From assembly GCA_934691925.1 (NCBI GenBank), contig CAKUTI010000003.1:1-64000 (forward strand): DNA of 64,000 nt. Reading direction: 5' to 3'. The notes below the pieces were generated by a model that was not told where the DNA came from, did not search any database, and worked only from the letters and a program-made list of their open reading frames with translations. The stretch's first letter is position 1; the number at the start of each line of letters is the position of its first letter. A program made the position numbers and the translations under genes. The DNA comes from an uncultured Treponema sp. (GTDB taxonomy: Bacteria; Spirochaetota; Spirochaetia; Treponematales; Treponemataceae). This document shows, in pieces, positions 49,817-58,279 of the stretch.

Positions 49817-50770
49817 ATGAAACTTACTGTTCTTGATGGCCACGGTCTAAATCCTGGCGATCTTTCTTGGGATTGTGTAAAATCCATCGTCGATGATTTT
49901 TCTGTTTATGACCGTTCGCCTCAGGAACTTGTGCCTGAGAGGATTGGCGACAGTCAGTTAATTCTTCTTAACAAAGTAAATATCACAAAAGATATTGTTT
50001 CAAAGTGCAAAAATTTGAAATATATCGGAGTTCTTGCGACCGGCTACAACGTTGTTGATACAAAAGCTTGCCGTGAGGCTGGAATCACTGTAACAAATAT
50101 TCCTTCATACAGCACAGAGGCTGTTGCCCAGCACGTTTTTTCTTTCATCCTGAATTTTTCAAACAAAGTCGAAACGCATAGCCAGTCAGTTCAAAACGGT
50201 GGCTGGATAAAAAGTCCTGATTTTTGCTATTGGATTCCGCCGCTTTTTGAACTTTCTGGAAAAACGCTGGGAATTTTCGGATTCGGCCATATCGGACAGA
50301 AAGTTGCAGAAATCGCTCACGCGTTCGGAATGAATGTTCAGATTTGTGTCCACAGCGAAAAATCTTTCAAAGGAAATGAAAAAGCTGTTTCTTTTGAGGA
50401 GCTTTTGAAGACTTCTGATTTTGTGACACTTCATGCTCCTATGACAGCCCAGACAGAAAAAATCATCAATAAAGAAAGTCTAACTTTGATGAAAAAATCT
50501 GCATATCTGATAAACACTGCGCGCGGAGGTCTCGTTGACGAGTCAGCCGTTAGAGACGCGCTTGAAAACGGCTTGATTTCAGGATATGCGGCAGACGTTA
50601 TATTGAATGAGCCGATGAGAGCGGATTGCCCTCTTTACAAGGCGAAAAACTGCGTGATTACGCCGCATCTTGCGTGGGCTCCGTTTGAAACACGAAAGCG
50701 GCTTCTTGGAATTGCGGTTGACAATATCAAAAGCTTCTTGAACGGAAATCCTATAAACGTTGTAAATTAA
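49817..50770 (+). CDS. D-2-hydroxyacid dehydrogenase (glycerate dehydrogenase-like)
   Basis: A 317-residue NAD-dependent dehydrogenase of the HprA/GyaR class. The dinucleotide loop is GIFGFGHIGQKVAEIAHAFG near residue 150. The catalytic residues are Arg in NTARGGLVDE, Glu in VILNEP, and His in VITPHLAWA near residue 285. The segment IGVLATGYNVVDTKACREAG is typical of the glycerate/hydroxypyruvate group. It lies between the HMA-like gene and leuC, so it may act on a 2-hydroxy or 2-oxo acid from that pathway. The substrate cannot be fixed. Confidence 0.88.
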   Translation: MKLTVLDGHGLNPGDLSWDCVKSIVDDFSVYDRSPQELVPERIGDSQLILLNKVNITKDIVSKCKNLKYIGVLATGYNVVDTKACREAGITVTNIPSYSTEAVAQHVFSFILNFSNKVETHSQSVQNGGWIKSPDFCYWIPPLFELSGKTLGIFGFGHIGQKVAEIAHAFGMNVQICVHSEKSFKGNEKAVSFEELLKTSDFVTLHAPMTAQTEKIINKESLTLMKKSAYLINTARGGLVDESAVRDALENGLISGYAADVILNEPMRADCPLYKAKNCVITPHLAWAPFETRKRLLGIAVDNIKSFLNGNPINVVN

Positions 50771-50801
50771 TTTTTTTATATAAACTTTAGAGGTACAGAA
50801 A

Positions 50802-52088
50802 ATGGGAAAAACCATTGCACAAAAAATTTTTGATTCTCATCTTGTAGACAAGCCTTTTCCTGGGACTTATGTTCTGAAGCTTGACCGCGTGTTCTGCCAC
50901 GAGATTACAACTCCTGTCGCAATTAACGACTTGGCAGAGCGCGGAAAAGACCGTGTTTTTGACCCGACAAAAATCAAGGCTGTAATTGACCACGTAACTC
51001 CGGCAAAAGACAGTAAGACTGCAACTCAAGGGAAAATTTTGAGAGACTGGGCAAGACGCAACAATATCAAAGATTTTTTTGACATTGGCGCGAACGGCGT
51101 TTGCCATGCGATTTTCCCTGAAAAAGGATTTGTCCGCCCTGGATTTACAGTAATCATGGGAGACAGCCACACTTGCACTCACGGCGCATTTGGAGCTTTT
51201 GCTGCAGGCGTCGGAACAACCGACCTTGAAGTTGGAATCTTGAAAGGAGTCTGTTCTTTTAAAGAACCAAAGACAATTAAGTTTGTCTTGAACGGAAAAC
51301 TCAAAGATGGCGTTTATGCAAAAGACGTTATTCTTCATCTGATTGGAAGAATCGGCGTGAACGGCGCGACAAACTGCGTTGTTGAATTCACAGGTCCTGT
51401 AATTGACAATATGGGAATGGAAGAGCGCATGACTCTTTGCAATATGGCTGTTGAAGCTGGCGGAACAAGCGGAATCTGCTTCCCGGATGAAAAAACGGTT
51501 GATTATCTTTGGGAATTTATCAAAGACGAGTACAAGTCACGAGAAGACGCGATTGCCGATTATTCAAAATGGCGCGATGACGAGGACGCTGTTTACGAGA
51601 AAGTAATCACAGAAGATTTGTCAAATCTCGAGCCTGTATGCACAATCAACTACAAGCCAGATCAGATTAAGAAAATTTCAGAAATGAAAGGAACTCACGT
51701 TGATCAGGTTTACATCGGCTCTTGCACAAACGGACGCATTTCAGACCTTAGAATTGCTGCTCAGGTTTTGAAAGGTCATCATCTTGCTGACGGAACTCGC
51801 GGAATCGTTTCTCCTGCGACACCAAAAATCTATAAAATGGCTGTTGATGAAGGCTTGATTGACATTTTCCTTGAAGCTGGTTTCTGCGTGACAAACCCGA
51901 CTTGCGGAGCTTGTCTTGGAATGTCAAACGGCGTTCTTGCAGAAGGCGAAGTTTGCGCTTCTACAACAAACAGAAACTTCAACGGACGCATGGGAAAAGG
52001 CGGAATGGTTCATCTTATGAGCCCTGCTTCGGCTGCTGCTACTGCAATCGCTGGAACAATCACAAATTCTGAACTTTACAGAGGATAA
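50802..52088 (+). CDS. leuC: 3-isopropylmalate dehydratase large subunit (LeuC2 type)
   Basis: An aconitase-family hydro-lyase large subunit of 428 residues, the short form found in archaea and many anaerobes. The 4Fe-4S ligands are in YIGSCTNGR near residue 305 and NPTCGACLGM near residue 365. Other motifs are MGDSHTCTHGAFGAFAAGVG and NRNFNGRMG. This subfamily includes isopropylmalate, homoaconitate and related dehydratases, so the leucine assignment is the default. GAGGT lies upstream, and the small subunit follows at 52137. No leuA or leuB is in this window. Confidence 0.88.
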   Translation: MGKTIAQKIFDSHLVDKPFPGTYVLKLDRVFCHEITTPVAINDLAERGKDRVFDPTKIKAVIDHVTPAKDSKTATQGKILRDWARRNNIKDFFDIGANGVCHAIFPEKGFVRPGFTVIMGDSHTCTHGAFGAFAAGVGTTDLEVGILKGVCSFKEPKTIKFVLNGKLKDGVYAKDVILHLIGRIGVNGATNCVVEFTGPVIDNMGMEERMTLCNMAVEAGGTSGICFPDEKTVDYLWEFIKDEYKSREDAIADYSKWRDDEDAVYEKVITEDLSNLEPVCTINYKPDQIKKISEMKGTHVDQVYIGSCTNGRISDLRIAAQVLKGHHLADGTRGIVSPATPKIYKMAVDEGLIDIFLEAGFCVTNPTCGACLGMSNGVLAEGEVCASTTNRNFNGRMGKGGMVHLMSPASAAATAIAGTITNSELYRG

Positions 52089-52136
52089 AAAGCACGGCGT
52101 CATTCGCCTTGTAAAAAAACATAAAGGGGAAATTTT

Positions 52137-52670
52137 ATGAAAGCATTCGGTGGACCGGTACTTTTTTTGGATCGCTCAGATATAAACACTGACGAAATCA
52201 TTCCTGCAAAATATTTGACAGAAATTTCAAAGCAGGCGTTGAAGCCTTACTGCCTTGAAGACCTTAAGCTCGAAGGCTTTGATGCAAAACGCGATGTTCC
52301 TGGAAAAAAAGTGATTATCACTCGCGAGAATTTCGGCTGTGGCTCAAGCCGTGAGCACGCTCCGTGGGCGCTTGAAGTAAACGGAATCTACACTGTAATC
52401 GCTCCGAACTTCGCGCGCATTTTCAGACAGAATATGTACAACTGCGGTCTTCTTGCTCTTGATATGCCAAAACGCGATATTGATGATATGTTCCGTACTT
52501 TTGCAGATAAGGATTGCGAGTGCAAAATCGAGCCAAAAGATGACGGCACATGGAAAGTCAAGCTTATTGCAGGCTCCCTTTCAAAAAGCTACCCTTTCAA
52601 GCTTGAAGGCTTCGAAAAGGCTTTGATTGAAAATGAAGGCTGGATTGGCTACGCCGAGTCAAAATACTAA
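52137..52670 (+). CDS. leuD: 3-isopropylmalate dehydratase small subunit
   Basis: A 177-residue swivel-domain partner of the upstream protein: DRSDINTDEIIPAKYLTE at the N-terminus, GCGSSREHAPWAL as the substrate-recognition loop near residue 68, and IFRQNMYNCGLLAL. AGGGGA precedes the ATG. It closes the operon and is followed by an intrinsic terminator. Confidence 0.9.
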   Translation: MKAFGGPVLFLDRSDINTDEIIPAKYLTEISKQALKPYCLEDLKLEGFDAKRDVPGKKVIITRENFGCGSSREHAPWALEVNGIYTVIAPNFARIFRQNMYNCGLLALDMPKRDIDDMFRTFADKDCECKIEPKDDGTWKVKLIAGSLSKSYPFKLEGFEKALIENEGWIGYAESKY

Positions 52671-52684
52671 TAATTTTATTATTC

Positions 52685-52714
52685 AGGGCTTTCGCTTTTG
52701 AAAGCCCTTTTTTT
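52685..52714 (+). terminator. Intrinsic terminator after leuD
   Basis: AGGGCTTTC pairs with GAAAGCCCT around GCTTTT, followed by a T run that ends at the ATG of the CPBP gene (52715). Confidence 0.9.
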
Positions 52715-53422
52715 ATGATTTTCTTTTCTTTAGCGGAATTTATATTTGTCGCTTTTTTTCTAATCGCCCCGCCTCTTTTTAACGCTCCAAAAAATGAAAT
52801 TCTCGTTCTTGATTTTTCAAAAGGATATTCATTTTCAACTTATGCTGTCTTTCTTGTTTCAGTTTTTATCTTTGCCGAAAGAAGTTTTTCAGACAAAAAA
52901 AATAATAAAACAGGCGATTTAATCACGAAAAAATCCAGTTTAATTGAAAAAACAAGTGTCGGGACTGTCTGTCTTGGGACGATTTTTATTGTCTCAGCAT
53001 TTTTCCAGCTTTCCGCTTTGCTTGAAAATAAAAATAGTTTCAATTCACAGAAAATAATTTTCCCGGAAAACTTTTTTTACTTTATAAATTTTTTATTCGG
53101 AACTCTTTTTGCGGCTTTTTCCGAGGAAGTGATTTACCGCTTTTATCTTCCTTTTGCGCTAAAAGAGAATGTTAAAAATCTAAGCCGGGAAAAGCTGAAT
53201 TCTGAAAAGTCAAAAACGCTGAATTTGTTTTTTGAATTTCTATCAGCTTGCGTTTTTGCGCTGAGCCATCGCTATCTGGGAATTCTTGCTGTTTTGAACG
53301 CATTTTTTTCCGGGCTGGTTTTAAGATTCTGCATGATAAAATCAAAATCCGTGTTTGTGCCGTTTTTTATTCATTCGCTTTACAATTTTTCAGTTTTCAT
53401 TTTTGTCAAATTTATTGGCTAA
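52715..53422 (+). CDS. CPBP-family intramembrane metalloprotease
   Basis: A 235-residue membrane protein with about seven hydrophobic segments. The CPBP/Abi signature is visible: FSEEVIYRFYLPFAL (EExxxR) near residue 145, then FALSHRYLGILAVLNAFFSG, then FVPFFIHSLYNFSVF. Such proteins cleave or process membrane substrates and in some bacteria give bacteriocin self-immunity. The first ATG touches the T run of the leuD terminator and has no ribosome site, so the true start may be internal or translation may depend on read-through. It converges with the DUF4340 gene, 3 nt away. Confidence 0.75.
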   Translation: MIFFSLAEFIFVAFFLIAPPLFNAPKNEILVLDFSKGYSFSTYAVFLVSVFIFAERSFSDKKNNKTGDLITKKSSLIEKTSVGTVCLGTIFIVSAFFQLSALLENKNSFNSQKIIFPENFFYFINFLFGTLFAAFSEEVIYRFYLPFALKENVKNLSREKLNSEKSKTLNLFFEFLSACVFALSHRYLGILAVLNAFFSGLVLRFCMIKSKSVFVPFFIHSLYNFSVFIFVKFIG

Positions 53423-53425
53423 ATG

Positions 53426-54421
53426 CTAAATTCCAAAAATTGATTCTATTTTTTTTAATGTCCAGCTGCTAATTTCGTAAACAGCATTTATAGATTGAAA
53501 AGATTTTTGAGTTTGGCTATTCGATTCTGATGAAAAAATCTTTTTAGAGCAAAGAAAATTTCCGTCCGGCATTTTTTGAAACGACAAAACAGAAACTGCT
53601 CCGCTTCCGTCTTCCATCCGCAAAGAAGAATATGCGGAAGAAAAATCAAATTGAGCGTCGCTTTCGTTTCCGTGCCGCAAAGCTAGAATCTCAGACTTAA
53701 AAGCGGAAAAAGCCGAATCTTCATCTGAAAATGAAATTCGACTTAGAGAAGCGGTATCTTCAATTTTATGAAATGAATATGTCATTTTTACAGGATTTTT
53801 TATTTCAGGAAAAAGGCTTCCGTCTGCCCAGTAATTGAAATTCTGCGCAAGAAACTGGGAAACGTCATCTTCGATTTCGTAAAAAGTTCCAGACGAAAAA
53901 ATTGTTATTCTGTTTAAAAGCTGGTTTTGTGAATAAAAGCAAATTTGAGAGAGAAGAGAATTCTTTGAATCATAAAAAGAAATGGTTTTCTCTTGGAAAG
54001 AAAAATCTTTGTATGTTGTATTATTTTTTAGACTGCCATCTAAAAACAAATTTTCATTATGTGCATTTTTTTTGACATCTTTATAGTTGCTTGAAATTAT
54101 TTTATACAGTTTTCTGATTTTTGTAAAATTGCTAAGTAAAAGTTCTATAATTTTTTGGTCTGCAAAATCAGTTTTTCCGTTTTGCTGAACAAAAAAAGTT
54201 TCGCCTGTTTTTTTAATTGAGATTTCGCCATTGTTTTCGTCAGTCCCGTCTTGAATCAAAATCAGACCGACATCGTTTTTGTATTTTGGATTTAAGAGAA
54301 CCGAATCAACAGATTTTTGTCTTGCAAAAGAGTCGTTTGAAAAAAAAAATGTCAAAATAAAAATCAAAGCTGAAAAACAGGAAACAACGAAAAGCCGCTT
54401 GTTCAAATCTTTATTTTTCAT
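53426..54421 (-). CDS. DUF4340-like membrane-anchored protein
   Basis: A 331-residue protein with one N-terminal membrane anchor (RLFVVSCFSALIFILTFFF) and an external part. GAGGA upstream supports the start at 54421, not the in-frame ATG 45 nt earlier. The layout (anchor, then beta-rich domains with KTGETFFVQQNG near residue 80) fits the DUF4340 proteins that accompany GldG-like ABC systems. It is the last gene of the five-gene minus-strand operon and overlaps the GldFG-like gene by 11 nt. Function unknown, probably a periplasmic part of that complex. Confidence 0.7.
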   Translation of the reverse strand: MKNKDLNKRLFVVSCFSALIFILTFFFSNDSFARQKSVDSVLLNPKYKNDVGLILIQDGTDENNGEISIKKTGETFFVQQNGKTDFADQKIIELLLSNFTKIRKLYKIISSNYKDVKKNAHNENLFLDGSLKNNTTYKDFSFQEKTISFYDSKNSLLSQICFYSQNQLLNRITIFSSGTFYEIEDDVSQFLAQNFNYWADGSLFPEIKNPVKMTYSFHKIEDTASLSRISFSDEDSAFSAFKSEILALRHGNESDAQFDFSSAYSSLRMEDGSGAVSVLSFQKMPDGNFLCSKKIFSSESNSQTQKSFQSINAVYEISSWTLKKIESIFGI

Positions 54422-56603
54422 AAGTTTTTCCTCTATAAAATCTTGCACAGAAAACAAAAATTCCAAAAGCGAGAATCAGAACTGGAAGCAGAACGAAATT
54501 CAAAACTAGCACGAAGTTTTTCATTGAAGAAAATTTGTCTTTTTCGGTGATTTTGTAAAGCGAAGTGTTGCGCTGGGATTTTTCCATCAGCGAGGCAAGC
54601 TGTTTTTCGCCTTGAAGTTTTAGAATCTGGCCCGCAAAAAAATCGTAGTTCCTAAAATCAATCGAATTTTCCCCGGATATAAATCCAGTCATCAATGAAG
54701 AGAGAAAAAACTGGTCCGGAATAAAAACAATGTTCCCGTTTTTCGCGCCGACAATATAACGCGCAGTTGCTTTTCCTGAAGCCTTTGCAGATTTTGGAAT
54801 CTTGAACGGGTCTGTTAGAAAAAGGCTTTTGCCGAATGTATCGTCCGCGCTTTCCTGAAGCCATGCGTAATTAGTCGTAAACAAAACAGGCTCGGCATTT
54901 CCGTAAAGTTCAAGCGGGCTTGCCCAAAAAAGCGTAACGCCCTGTTTCGCTTCGCTCTGGCCTTGAAGCGAAAGCCAAAGCGGATAATTCACGACAATAT
55001 ATTCTTCGTTGCTTCCCTCGCCGCTCGCCATCGTAAGCGGATAGCAAGAAATATCCTCGACAAGCGAATTTTGAAGGGCGAAGCCTTTTGAATTTAAATA
55101 TGAAAGAAAGCGGTCGTTTTTTGATTTTGTGATTTTCCACTCTTCTTCTATTGAAGTGTTGAACTGGCTCGTCATAACGAACGCTCTCGTTCCTTTTTCA
55201 AGCGCGGATTCAAGCAACTCTTCCTGTTCAAAATTCATTTTTTCAGAGCCGAAAACTGCGACAAAATCCTGCGGGGTCAGATTTTTCAGAATTTCAAAAG
55301 AATTTTTTTCGTCAATTTTCACAGCCTTAAATCCTCTCGAGTTCAGCCACGGCTCAACATACATATAATCCTTGTCGAGGCTTCTGCCGTTTCCGCAAAA
55401 AAGATAAGCGAGACGCTCTTTTCTTGTAACAAGCGTCTGAAGCCGCTGCGCAAAGTCGTATTCAAGATTCTGCGTTGAAAGCACAAACGGAATCATCGAA
55501 GACTTTTCGCCGTATTGAAGCAGAATTGTTGAAAAAACGGTTGTGTATTCTGTCTTGTTTTCTGTTGCCGAGCGGATTTGCTGCCCTTGAATTCCCAGCG
55601 CTTTGAGTTTTTCAGAATCCGCATTTTGAATCGTCAAAGTCACGTTCGGCGAAAGCGAGCTGAACTCAGTCAAATATTCAGAAACGTCGCCGACTTGCGG
55701 ATAAAGATTTTTCAGCTCTTTTGAACGAAAATAAGTGATTCTGAGCGTGTCTGAAAGATTTTTAATCAGCTCCTTGTTGGCTTTTGAAACGGAAAACTGC
55801 TTTGAAGATGAAAAATCGAGTCGAAAATAAATTCTTGAAAAAGAAAATGAAAGCAAAATCAGAATAAAAGAGAAAAGAAAAAACGTAATTTTGCTTATTT
55901 TCCGTGAAATTCGTTTGTATTCAAGCGAAATCGAAAGCAAAATCAAAATAAAAGTCGAGAAGAAAAAATAAACAGCGTTTCTTGAATCAAAAATTCCTTT
56001 TGAAAATGAATCAAAATGCCACGAAAAACTGAAAGTTCTGCACAAAAATGAAAGAAAATTCCCAGCTGAGCTATAAAGCGGAAGAAGATGTATAAAATTT
56101 ACGACAGCAAGCAAAAAAGAAGTTATCAAGATTGAAGCCGCTGGCGAAGATTTGCATAAATTGAAAGAAAAAAAAGCGAGCGAAAAAGCTGAGAAAGCGA
56201 AAAAGACAATTCCGAGAAAACTTAAAAAAATCTGTCCTGCGTCAATATCTCCAAAAAAAGAGACCGAGAGCGGAACTGCAAAAAGCAGAAAAATCGGAAT
56301 CAAAAAAACTGTCACAGCGGAAAGCAAAATCGAAATGTGGCGTGAAAAACTTGAAAAAGGAAGCGAGTCGTCCAAAAGAAAAGAACGAAGTCTGAGCGCG
56401 AGAAGCGGAACTGTTATTATCGCGATGTACGGAATAGATCTTAAAAGCGGCCGCAAGTCTGTCGAGCCGATTCCGCTGACAAAAAATTTTGATACGAAGA
56501 AAAATCTGAAAGCGCAAAAAAGAATTGTCAGAACCGAAGAAACGTAAAAAAGCGGGTCGATAAAAAAAGAGCGAAGAGAAATTTTATAAAGCGAAGTTTT
56601 CAA
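54411..56603 (-). CDS. GldF-GldG-type ABC permease fused to auxiliary domain
   Basis: A 730-residue fusion. Residues 1 to about 235 are an ABC-2-type permease with six hydrophobic segments. A further membrane segment (ISKITFFLFSFILILLSFSF) leads into a large external domain (about residues 270-690) of the GldG/ABC_transp_aux class: SVSKANKELIKNLSDTLRITYF, then TTVFSTILLQYG and LVTRKERLAYLFCGNG. A C-terminal membrane helix ends the protein. In Bacteroidetes GldF and GldG are separate gliding proteins; in spirochaetes such systems occur without gliding and their substrate is unknown. The ATPase gene lies just upstream (11 nt). Confidence 0.78.
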   Translation of the reverse strand: MKTSLYKISLRSFFIDPLFYVSSVLTILFCAFRFFFVSKFFVSGIGSTDLRPLLRSIPYIAIITVPLLALRLRSFLLDDSLPFSSFSRHISILLSAVTVFLIPIFLLFAVPLSVSFFGDIDAGQIFLSFLGIVFFAFSAFSLAFFSFNLCKSSPAASILITSFLLAVVNFIHLLPLYSSAGNFLSFLCRTFSFSWHFDSFSKGIFDSRNAVYFFFSTFILILLSISLEYKRISRKISKITFFLFSFILILLSFSFSRIYFRLDFSSSKQFSVSKANKELIKNLSDTLRITYFRSKELKNLYPQVGDVSEYLTEFSSLSPNVTLTIQNADSEKLKALGIQGQQIRSATENKTEYTTVFSTILLQYGEKSSMIPFVLSTQNLEYDFAQRLQTLVTRKERLAYLFCGNGRSLDKDYMYVEPWLNSRGFKAVKIDEKNSFEILKNLTPQDFVAVFGSEKMNFEQEELLESALEKGTRAFVMTSQFNTSIEEEWKITKSKNDRFLSYLNSKGFALQNSLVEDISCYPLTMASGEGSNEEYIVVNYPLWLSLQGQSEAKQGVTLFWASPLELYGNAEPVLFTTNYAWLQESADDTFGKSLFLTDPFKIPKSAKASGKATARYIVGAKNGNIVFIPDQFFLSSLMTGFISGENSIDFRNYDFFAGQILKLQGEKQLASLMEKSQRNTSLYKITEKDKFSSMKNFVLVLNFVLLPVLILAFGIFVFCARFYRGKTYEK

Positions 56604-56614
56604 ACTTTAACCTC

Positions 56615-57337
56615 TTATTCAGGCTGAGCGAGGCGAAAAAAAGCCTCTTCCAAAGAATTTGAATTTGCAGATTTTATGATTTCAGGAATCGTTCCGTGCG
56701 CCGCGATTTTTCCGCGGCTTAAAATCAGAATGTCGTCACAAAGAGCCTCAGCTTCCTGCATTATGTGGGTGGAAATTATTATAGTCCGTTTTTTCCGAAG
56801 AGATTTTACGAAAGAGCGCATTTTTATGATTTGAGACGGGTCAAGACCGCTTGCAGGTTCGTCCAGAATCAAGACTGGAGGATTAAAAATCAAAGCTTGG
56901 GCGAAATTGACTCTTTGACGCTGCCCTTTTGAAAGCTTCTTGATTTTTTTGTTCATCAGCTCTTTTAAGGACAGATTTTCAAGAATCTCCGATTTCAAAT
57001 TTTCCAAGGAAAGCGAATTTTCGGCAGAATGAAGGCTCAAAATGGAATAAAGATACTCGAAAACCTTGTATTCAGGAGGCATTTCAGGCTCTTCCGTGAC
57101 AAATCCAGCCAGATTCCGCACAATTTCGGTCTCTTCTGCCACGCTTTTTCCGTCAACAAGAATCTCGCCTGAAGTTGGAAGATGGCGCGCGGAAATCGCC
57201 TTTAAAATCGTTGTCTTTCCAGCTCCGTTCGGCCCTAAAATTCCTGTAATCTTGCCTTCCTCACATTCAAACGAGACATCTGAAACCGCGAGAAAATTTT
57301 TGTATTCTTTTGAAAAATTTTTTACAACAACAGGCAT
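56615..57337 (-). CDS. ABC transporter ATP-binding protein, GldA-like
   Basis: A 240-residue ATPase with Walker A GPNGAGKTT near residue 35, the signature LSKGQRQRVNFAQAL, Walker B LILDEPASGLDP and the H-loop IISTHIMQEAEAL. The match to ABC-2 exporter ATPases and the next gene, a GldFG-like permease, point to one exporter-type complex. It follows rnz by 14 nt on the same strand. Confidence 0.9.
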   Translation of the reverse strand: MPVVVKNFSKEYKNFLAVSDVSFECEEGKITGILGPNGAGKTTILKAISARHLPTSGEILVDGKSVAEETEIVRNLAGFVTEEPEMPPEYKVFEYLYSILSLHSAENSLSLENLKSEILENLSLKELMNKKIKKLSKGQRQRVNFAQALIFNPPVLILDEPASGLDPSQIIKMRSFVKSLRKKRTIIISTHIMQEAEALCDDILILSRGKIAAHGTIPEIIKSANSNSLEEAFFRLAQPE

Positions 57338-57351
57338 TTTTTTAGCGTCTT

Positions 57352-58272
57352 TCAGTCTTCAAAAGGAATTTCAAATCTCATTCTGTCGCGTGTAAGCTCC
57401 GCGTTCGGATAAACTTCTCTGGCCTGCTCGAGCAAAACTGGAAGTTCCTTATCGGTATAGCGCGGGCTGTAATGAATCATCGCCATTCGCTTTGAATTTG
57501 AGTCTCTTGCGATTGTCGCCGCCTGACGAGAAGTCATATGCTTTTTTTCTTTTGCCTGATCCGCGCAGTCATCTGAAAACATTCCCTCGCAGATTAAAAG
57601 GTCGCTTCCTCTGACTTCCTGCGAAATTGACGGAAGATAAAGTGTGTCTGTTACAAAACTGAATTTTCTTCCGCTCCGCTTCTCGCCCATAACATCTGAC
57701 GGCTTGATGATCTTTCCGTCTTCAAGAGTGATTTCATCGCCCCGTTGGAGCTTTCCAAAAAGCGGTCCCGGCTTTACGCCTAATGAAACAGCTTTTTCAA
57801 CATTAAATTCTCCCGGACGATCAAGCTCTTCCAAAGTGTAGCCGACGCAAGTTTTTGTGTGCTGCAAAGGAAAAGCCCGAACGTAAAATCCGTCGCCCTC
57901 ATGCACAACGCAAGGCGCGGTTATTTCTTTTACGATAATCGGATAGTTTATGTACATATCAAGAACGCTTCTGCTGGTCTCAACATATTCCTTGATTTTC
58001 GGTGGTCCGTAAATGTAAAGCGGCTCTGTGCGCTCAACCTGCGAGTTAAGCATCAAGATTCCAGGCAAGCCAGTCACGTGGTCTGCGTGAGTGTGAGAGA
58101 TAAAAATCGCGTCGATTTTCTTCCATTTAAGATTAAGCCTTTTGAGAGAAACCTGAGTTCCTTCTCCGCAGTCGAACAAAAACAAATCGCCTTTCCGCCT
58201 TAGAAGAACCGAAGTCAAATGGCGGTAAGGAAGCGGCATCATGCCTCCGCAGCCTAAAACAAATGCTTCCAT
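57352..58272 (-). CDS. rnz: Ribonuclease Z
   Basis: A tRNA 3'-end endonuclease of the metallo-beta-lactamase superfamily. The 306 residues show FLFDCGEGTQVSLKR, the metal motif FISHTHADHVTGLPG near residue 63, the stretch LQHTKTCVGY, and the C-terminal MIHYSPRYTD. It lies between the FemAB-type gene (7 nt) and the ABC ATPase gene in an operon. Confidence 0.94.
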   Translation of the reverse strand: MEAFVLGCGGMMPLPYRHLTSVLLRRKGDLFLFDCGEGTQVSLKRLNLKWKKIDAIFISHTHADHVTGLPGILMLNSQVERTEPLYIYGPPKIKEYVETSRSVLDMYINYPIIVKEITAPCVVHEGDGFYVRAFPLQHTKTCVGYTLEELDRPGEFNVEKAVSLGVKPGPLFGKLQRGDEITLEDGKIIKPSDVMGEKRSGRKFSFVTDTLYLPSISQEVRGSDLLICEGMFSDDCADQAKEKKHMTSRQAATIARDSNSKRMAMIHYSPRYTDKELPVLLEQAREVYPNAELTRDRMRFEIPFED

Positions 58273-58279
58273 AATAATA

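Noticed and set aside
52715..53422. CPBP protease as part of the leuD operon
   Set aside because: A strong terminator ends exactly at its start codon; at most there is read-through.
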